From the NCBI RefSeq assembly GCF_963082655.1, contig NC_081553.1, positions 49,003,728 to 49,067,727 of the forward strand: DNA of 64,000 nt, written 5' to 3'. The position numbers and the translations under genes are program-made. This DNA comes from Stomoxys calcitrans. Lineage: Eukaryota > Arthropoda > Insecta > Diptera > Muscidae. Shown here in pieces: positions 57,405-64,000 of this stretch. Below the pieces are notes generated by a model. That model was given only the letters and a program-made list of their open reading frames with translations. It was not told the DNA's origin and did no database searches. The number at the start of each line of letters is the position of its first letter. The stretch's first letter is position 1.

Positions 57405-58612
57405 TTTAGAAAATTTTGTCAAAATTTACTTTTTATAGGAAATTTTATCAAAATTTACTTTTTGTAGGAAATTTTGTCAAAATTTACTTTTTATAGGAAA
57501 TTGTTTCCAAATTTACTTTTTATAGGAAATTTTGTCAAAATTTACTTTTTCTTAGGAAATTTTGTCAAAAAAGTACTTTTTTTTTAGGAAATTTTGTCAT
57601 ATTAACTTTTTATAGGAAATTTTGTGAAAATTTACTTTTTATAGGAAATTTTGTCAAATTTCACTTTTTATAGGAAGTTTTGTCAAAATTTACTTTTTAT
57701 AGGAAATTTTGTCAAAATTTACTTTTTTAATTTTTATAATAAATTTTGTCAAAATTTAATTTTTATAGGAAATTTTGTCAAAATTTACTTTTTATAGGAA
57801 ATTTTGTCAAAATTTACTTTTTATAGGAAATTTTGTCAAAATTTACTTTTTATAGGAAATTTTGTCAAAATTTACTTTTTATAGAAAATTTTGTCAAAAT
57901 TTACTTTTTATAGGAAATTTTGTCAAAATTTACTTTTTATAGGAAATTTTGTCAAAATTTACTTTTTATAGGAAATTTTTTCAAAATTTACTTTTTTTGG
58001 GAAATTTTGTCAAAATTTACTTTTTTTGGGAAATTTTGTCAAAATTTACTTTTTTTTGGAAATTTTGTCAAAATTTACTTTTTATAGGAAATTTTGTCAA
58101 AATTTACTTTTTATAGGAAATTTTGTCAAAATTTACTTTTTATAGGAAATTTTGTCAAAATTTACTTTTTATAGGAAATTTTGTCAAAATTTACTTTTTA
58201 TAGGAAATTTTGTCAAAATTTACTTTTTATAGGAAATTTTGTCAAAATTTACTTTTTATAGAAAATTTTGTCAAAATTTACTTTTTATAGGAAATTTTGT
58301 CAAAATTTACTTTTTATAGGAAATTTTGTCAAAATTTACTTTTTATAGGAAATTTTGTCAAAATTTACTTTTTATAGGAAATTTTGTCAAAATTTACTTT
58401 TTATAGGAAATTTTGCCAAAATTTACTTTTTATAGGAAATTTTGTCAAAATTTACTTTTTTTGGGAAATTTTGTCAAAATTTACTTTTTTTTGGAAATTT
58501 TGTCAAAATTTACTTTTTATAGGAAATTTTGTCAAAATTTATTTTTTATAGGAAACTTTGTCAAAATTCGCTTTTTATAGGAAATTTTATTAAAATTTAC
58601 TTTTTATAGGAA
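57405..58612 (-). repeat. 29 bp minisatellite, field II
   Basis: About 40 units of AGGAAATTTTGTCAAAATTT ACTTTTTAT, nearly invariant over long stretches (for example 57770-57960 and 58070-58400). In reverse complement the unit begins AGTAAATTTTGACAAAATTT, matching field I at its AGTAAATTTT start and AAATTT centre at the same 29 bp length. Confidence 0.95.
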
Positions 58613-58750
58613 ACATGCCAAATCGGCGAGAACATCGAAAAAAAAAATTAAAGCGGTGGTTATCCCCTCTTAATGCGGGCCACATTTGCGAGGTACCATG
58701 CAATGCATGGTCATGAAAAAAAAATCTCCTCAAAGGGGGAATAAAAGGGC
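58613..58750 (+). repeat. SINE fragment
   Basis: Carries CCAAATCGGCGAGAACATCG and AAAGCGGTGGTTATCCCCTC, then CCACATTTGCGAGG and CATGGTCATG. This is the middle part of the SINE body seen at 40.1 kb. Both ends are missing. Confidence 0.65.
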
Positions 58751-58894
58751 AGGCGATTTGGCAGTGAAGGCCAGAGGACTGCCGTCAATAAACTTGGTTA
58801 ACACGAAGCCTTTCGGGTCGACGCATTAACGGCGCTGGCGATGAACGCTGTGGAACGGCGAAATAGTCGGTAGGCTATTACTAAGTAAGAAGGA
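58751..58894. other. Short GC-rich segment, unclassified
   Basis: GGCAGTGAAGGCCAGAGGAC, CACGAAGCCTTTCGGGTCGA and ACGGCGCTGGCGATGAACGC stand out against the AT-rich surroundings. It is possibly a transposon fragment. No domain could be read. Confidence 0.35.
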
Positions 58895-59740
58895 GTTGTG
58901 TTGGGTACTTAGACTCAAAATTTTAATACTACAGTCGTGTTCTACTCTCCCATACCTTTCATTTGATACCCATATTGTCCCGATCTGTCTACTTTTGGTT
59001 TTGGGTGTCGTTTTTGGGGTAAGGGGGAGGGTCTGCCCCCTTCCGCTATCAATAAATAATAAAGTCTATTCCTCCTTTCGTACCATATTCGTAATCTACT
59101 CCCGAATACCTTTCATTTGAGTCCCATATTGTCATGATCGTCAAATAAATCTATTTTAGGAGGTTTTGGAGATGGAGATTCGAATTTTAATGATATAGAC
59201 CTTTCGTTAAATTCCCATATTATTCCGATCAAACTCTACGTTTAATTGAAGCGTATTACGTGTGTGGACCGGTCCCAGACTCTGTCCCAAATGTGTATAT
59301 CAGTCAATGTAGTCAACTCTCAAAGAGCTTTTATTTTTTACCTATTTTGTGACGTTGAACATTCATGCCGTTTTGGGGGTTTTTGGGGTTGGAGAGGCTC
59401 CGTAGTCACCAAGGAATAAATTTTTATGTCAGATTTGTATTCTACTTTTAAATACCTTTTATTTGTTACCCATATTGTTCAAAGGGGTAAAAGTGTCCTT
59501 TAGGGTGGTGTTTTGGGGGTGGGGAATTCCACCGACACTAAGGTGACATTTTAATGCCAAGTTTGTACTCTACTCTTAAATACCTCTCATTTGATACCCA
59601 TATTGTCCCAGTCGGTAAACATGCCCGTCCGGTTGGGTTTTGAGATGGGGCTCCCACCCCCCCCCCCCCCCCCCCCCCCCCCCGGGATAGTTGACCCCAG
59701 AAATTTTATACCAATTTCGTGTTTTGGGGTACCATGAAAT
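58895..59740 (+). repeat. Family-D element, truncated, with poly-C run
   Basis: The phrases CCATACCTTTCATTTGATAC, CCATATTGTCCCGATCTGTC, GGGGTAAGGGGGAGGGTCTG, AATCTACTCCCGAATACCTT and AATACCTCTCATTTGATACC recur about four times at 130-190 bp spacing. The copy lacks the usual ATATATAAG tail. Confidence 0.75.
59657..59683. repeat. Homopolymer of 27 C
   Basis: An unbroken run of 27 C (27 G on the other strand) inside a D element, where other copies have short C or G hooks. It could form G-quadruplex or i-motif DNA. Its exact length may be a sequencing or assembly estimate. Confidence 0.95.
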
Positions 59741-59761
59741 CTGACGTTTTTGAACACTTTT

Positions 59762-59930
59762 ATAAGATATTTTGCAAAATTTACATTTTATATGAATTTT
59801 TGTCAAATTTAGCTTTTTGTAGAAAATTTTTCTAAAATTTTTTGTTTATAGAATATTTTGTCAAAATTGGCTATTTATAAAAAATTATGTCGAAAATTGC
59901 TATTCATAGGAAATTTTGACAATCTACAGA
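59762..59930 (-). repeat. Eroded copies of the 29 bp minisatellite
   Basis: TTTTGCAAAATTTACATTTT, TTTTTGTCAAATTTAGCTTT and TTTTGTCAAAATTGGCTATT resemble diverged field II units in the same orientation. Confidence 0.6.
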
Positions 59931-60309
59931 CACATATTTTGTCAAAATGTTTGTTTACCCCTTTCGACGCCCGTGTATATTCATAGCCATAGCCGCTGGC
60001 AGGACAACGACAATACAATGAAAATGTGGCGAGGCGCGTATCTGCATTACCATTTTTGATTGCCCGCCAGGTAAGTTTCTCGAAATGAGGCTTTCGCATA
60101 CTCATTCTTGTCGAGGCATTTTGTACAAATATTTATGGGACTCCTCCTCACCACCCTTTTAGCTGATACACTTATCCATATTTGGTCAGAAATTAGACTT
60201 TGAATAACATTTGCTCAGCGTGGGGGGAGTTAAAAGATGGTCATTCAAGCACTCTGTCTGTCTGTCCGTCGTGCATATGGGATATCCCCAGTCTTTGTCT
60301 TTGGTACAG

Positions 60310-60550
60310 GTATGTGCACAGATAAAAATAATTTTGAAAAACAACAACTTTTTTCGCAAAACCGACGATGAAATTTGTTAATTTTTCTGCAACAATTTAT
60401 TTTGAATTTCAAAGACCCCAAGAACATATTTCAAATAATTTTGAAAAACGACAACTTTTTTCGCAATGCCGACGGCGAAATTTGTTCATTTTCCTGCAAC
60501 AATTTTTTTGAATTTCAAAGACCCCAAGAACATTTTTGTTGTTGAAAGCA
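60310..60550 (+). repeat. Family-E tandem duplication, about 113 bp unit
   Basis: AAATAATTTTGAAAAACAAC, then GAAATTTGTTAATTTTTCTG, CAACAATTTATTTTGAATTT and CAAAGACCCCAAGAACAT are repeated once directly. A third copy of the family lies at 41770-41903. Confidence 0.8.
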
Positions 60551-60773
60551 AGCCTTGCAGCTAACATATAACAACAACAATATTACATAAAAGCAAAACA
60601 AAAAATCAATTTACCAACGGCATCATACATGTGCTTGCTTTGTTGCACAGCTTGGATGTGTGTGGTTGATGGTTAGTTTTATTTTCTTTGTTCGGCTCAC
60701 GGACGCTGGTTGTTCTCGTTAATTTACTGCTGCACTAGGGTTTTTCTATGTCACTCTCTCCACTATTACCCTT

Positions 60774-60862
60774 AAAAACAAATTTCAATAATTTTGCCGA
60801 CGCTTAGGATTGAACTCATGATCTCATGTTTGGTAGTCTTGCACTGCACTCTGTTCACCGAC
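60774..60862 (-). repeat. tRNA-like SINE head, minus strand
   Basis: On the minus strand: GTCGGTGAACAGAGTGCAGT, GCAAGACTACCAAACATGAG, then B-box-like TGAGTTCAATCCTAAGCG. It differs from the other two SINE types in the window. No acceptor stem, so it is not a tRNA gene. Confidence 0.55.
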
Positions 60863-62400
60863 ATCATCTGGATTGCTATTCATGAGTGGCATAGAAGTTT
60901 GGTTCGCTACATGGTAGTACGCCTTTTTTAAAAACTACCTCAACTAAAGCATTTGTTGAAAATCCACAAAACATGTCAATTATTTCGTCCTTAAGGTCTC
61001 TAAAAACCACTTCAACAAATAATGTCTTCAATTCAATGCTAAAATTCTTTGAGGATATAAAGTTTCACATACAAATTTGGTAGTTGGTTTTTTTCAAAGA
61101 GTTAATTTTTTCTGTGTGTGTACTATCTCTTGGATGAGTTCTTTGTATTGGTGTGTGGTAATTAAAGTGCAAATGATTCGCCATCACTACGTTGACATTG
61201 GCAAATCAAAGTTTGAGATCATTGTCTACACGCATTGCATTGCAATGCATTGCGTTTCGCTTCGTTGCATTGTGCTTAGCGTTCCCAAAGGTGATAATCT
61301 TCTAATTGAACAATAAAGTATGCATGAACAATCATAAGCAGGAGTTTGGGCATGAGAACGCATTATAAAGAAATCTAAAAGGATACACACTATGAGATTT
61401 AAGGATATAACACAAGATTGCCGATGGGAAATGAGAACAGGGACCTGTAGCTGATTGATGGATTTTCTGTGTACTGTCTATAAGGAGACTACAAAGAAGG
61501 ACTAATAGCAAAACGGATAAAAACAAAGGAAGAGGCTAACAAGATAAGAGAAAGCAAAACGGATAAAAACAAAGGAAGAGGATAACAAGATAAGAGAACT
61601 CTAAATTAGTTTTCTTTTTCTTTAAAAATTTCGATTTCTAAATATAAAAATAAATTATTTTATTGTATTTATTTATTATTCAATGGTTTAACAACGCAAC
61701 GACTGCAACGATGTAGCTCTCACACTCCCTCCCATAAATAAACTCATTATTCACTATGTTACCTTAAATTAAAATTTAACTATTCTTGTGCTATGAAAAC
61801 AACACTTTTGGAAAAATTATCACATATCTAAAAGCGCAAACCGAATTAAACTTCAAATGAAACTAACACTCAACAAACACTCCCAAAATTTACATTTCCG
61901 GCCATGTCCTTTTTAATTTCCTGATGCACGCTAATTCACTTATTCATGTAAGCAGTTATGTATGTATGGCGAATGTGGTGGCGCTGGCGTAGGTGTGTAA
62001 GTATGGCTATTAAACATGTTTATTACACAAACACTTACATTGCACATCTCCAGGGGAAAGGAATGATAGTATGCGTGTGTTGGAGAATGCTTTCTGTGTA
62101 CTAGCTTGACTTCCCCCAAATGGGGAGCGTTGGAGCTTGTGGTGTGCCGTTGATGTGCTTACTATATATTCAACACATTTAATGGCCATGTGTGGATATC
62201 ACTGCTCCATAGTCTAACGGCATATGGGAGTTTAAGAAATGACAATAATGGGGCTACAAAATATAACTAAGCTAAGGACTTATATTTTCCTCTTGAAAAC
62301 ATGGTTAAATAAACAATTGGGGGCATTTTGTTGGGAAAATACAGAAAAAGAGAGTTTAAAGTTATGTATGGCAGCAGAACTAAAAATTTTCAGGTAAGAA
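60863..62400. other. Non-coding DNA, nothing definite
   Basis: A local duplication of AAAACGGATAAAAACAAAGG (about 61510 and 61556) is visible. The open frames at 61077-61316 and 61332-61526 are short and domainless. Confidence 0.45.
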
Positions 62401-62449
62401 GTTGGGGTTCAAAATTAACTTGAAAAAAAGGATCGTAATTACCTTCCGT

Positions 62450-64000
62450 AACAAATTAAGTAATGAACCTTTTTATGAACAATTTCATAATGAACTTTTT
62501 TCTACGAAAATTTGAAATAGTTCGTCATAATTGTTTTCAATGAAAAAGTTTATTATAAACTTTTGTTTACAAAAAAGAACTTTTTTAAATGAAAAAGGTC
62601 ATTTTTAACTATTTTTTATGAAAAAATTCATAACGATTTTTTATGAAAAATTCATTATGAAATTTTTTTTTTATGAAAAAGTTCATTATGAACTTTTTTT
62701 ATGAAAAAGTTCATTATGAACTTTTTTTATGAAAAAGTTCATTATGAACTTTTTTTATGAAAAAGTTCATTATGAACTTTTTTTATGAAAAAGTTCATTA
62801 TGAACTTTTTTATGAAAAAGTTCATTAAAAAAAATCCATTTTAAACTTTTTTCTACGAAAAAGTGCATTGTGATCTTTTTTATGAAAAAGTTTATTATGA
62901 ACTTTTTTTAATGGAAAATTCCATTAAAAACTTTTTTCAATGGGAAAGTCCGTTATAAACTTTTTTGTATAAAAAGTTCATTATGAGCATTTTCCTATGA
63001 AAAAGTTAATTATGAACATTTTTCTATAAAAAGTTCCTATGAACATCTTTTCTATGATAAATTTCATTATAAAAATTTGAACTATGAAAAAACTTAGAAG
63101 TTAATCATGAACTTTTTTTTACGAAATAGTTCACTGATCTTATTTCTATGAAAAAGTTTATAATGAACTCTTCTCTATCTGAACGTTTTGCTGTGAAAAA
63201 GTATATTTTAAACATTTTCAAAAAATTTATGACCAGATTTCCAACAAAAAGTTTATTATGAACTTGTTTTCTATGAAAAAGTTCATTGTGAACTTTTTCG
63301 ATCAAAAAATTATGAACTTCTCTCTATGACAAAGTTCACCATGAAATTTTTTCTTTGAACAAGTTCATTATGAACTTTTTTCTATGATATAGTTCATTAC
63401 GAACTTTTTTTTATCTAACAGTTAAATGTGAAACTATTCCTACGGAAAAGTTAATTATGAATTTCTTCCTATTTTTTATGAAAAAGTTTATTATGAACTT
63501 TTGTTATTAAAAATTTCATTATGAACTTTTGTTATGAAAAACTTCATTAAGAACTTTCTTTTTAAGAAAAAACTTTCGTAAAAAACTGTTTTTATGAAAA
63601 AGTTCATTACGAATTTTTTTATAAGTTCATAGTGAACCTTTTTCAATGAAAAAGTTCATTATGATTTTCTTTATGAAAAAGTTCATTTAGCAATTTTTTT
63701 TATGAAAATATTCATTATGAACTTTTTTTTATGAAAATATTCATTATGAACTTTTTTATGAAAAAGTTTATTACGCTTTTTTCTATGAACACGTTTAATT
63801 TGAACTGTTTGCTATAATAAAATGAACTTTTTTCTTTAAAAAAAATTCATTGTGAACATTTTCTTTGAAAAAGTTCATTATGAACAATGAAAAAGTTCAT
63901 TATGAACAATGAAAAAGGTCATTATGAGCTATGAAAAAGTTCATTGTGAACTATGAAAAAGTTCATTGTGAATTATGAAAAAGTTCATTATGAACTATGA
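62450..64000. repeat. Palindromic minisatellite of about 28 bp, runs off window end
   Basis: Units alternate AAAAAGTTCATTATGAAC and TTTTTTTATG. GTTCA-TTA-TGAAC with flanking A and T runs makes each unit a dyad. Units at about 62670-62830 are nearly identical. The last 130 bp switch to a shorter unit (ATGAAAAAGTTCATTATGAA C). It is not coding on either strand. Confidence 0.93.

Noticed and set aside
57405..58612. Centromeric satellite
   Set aside because: Only about 1.2 kb long and flanked by SINE and D fragments. No evidence beyond AT richness and homogeneity.

Overview
The window is about 64 kb of AT-rich eukaryotic DNA from a fly, most likely a calyptrate (house fly, stable fly or blow fly group). 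That placement is an inference. It rests on the only convincing host gene, an orthologue of Drosophila Toll, and on the many dispersed repeats. No bacterial, viral or organellar operon is present. Most long open frames outside Toll are repeat DNA read by chance.

Toll (plus strand) has two coding exons, 19890-21190 and 27934-30010. They are joined by a 6.7 kb phase-2 intron with a GT donor and a CAG acceptor. The joined protein is about 1,125 residues: signal peptide, leucine-rich repeats, two cysteine-flanked LRR blocks, one membrane helix, a cytoplasmic TIR domain and the conserved C-terminal tail of insect Toll. A likely acceptor at 19816-19818 suggests an upstream non-coding leader exon that I cannot place.

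The rest is repeat-dominated. (1) Tandem-repeat elements, called TRE here, occur about fifteen times. Their units are close to 153 bp, and they are bounded by ends related to TATACCCTCCACCAT and its reverse complement. Three sequence flavours (A, B, C) are seen. (2) There are two Tc1/mariner-type families: a decayed transposase in the Toll intron with a fold-back relative at 40544-41082, and four copies of a short MITE beginning TTGGGTTGCCC. (3) tRNA-derived SINEs. (4) A broken non-LTR retrotransposon reverse transcriptase at 48609-50035. (5) A second dispersed family, D, with G-rich hooks. (6) Minisatellite fields: an AAGCTTTT-rich array just 3' of Toll (30.24-32.96 kb), 29-30 bp arrays (52.7-58.6 kb, in two opposite orientations), and a palindromic 28 bp array running off the right edge (62.45-64 kb). 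(7) Long AAAAT pentanucleotide tracts.

Layout: 1-19.8 kb is 5' flank or leader-intron DNA with TREs and microsatellites. 19.8-30.0 kb is Toll, with an intron packed with transposons. 30.0-40 kb is Toll 3' flank with the AAGCTTTT array, D elements and TREs. 40-51.5 kb is a dense nest of TRE, SINE, MITE and LINE copies. 51.5-64 kb is minisatellite DNA with D fragments. I found no new gene system. The most interesting material is repeat architecture: the constant 153 bp (51-codon) period, the perfect 125 bp fold-back mariner, the inverted pair of related 29 bp arrays, and the array next to the Toll 3' end.
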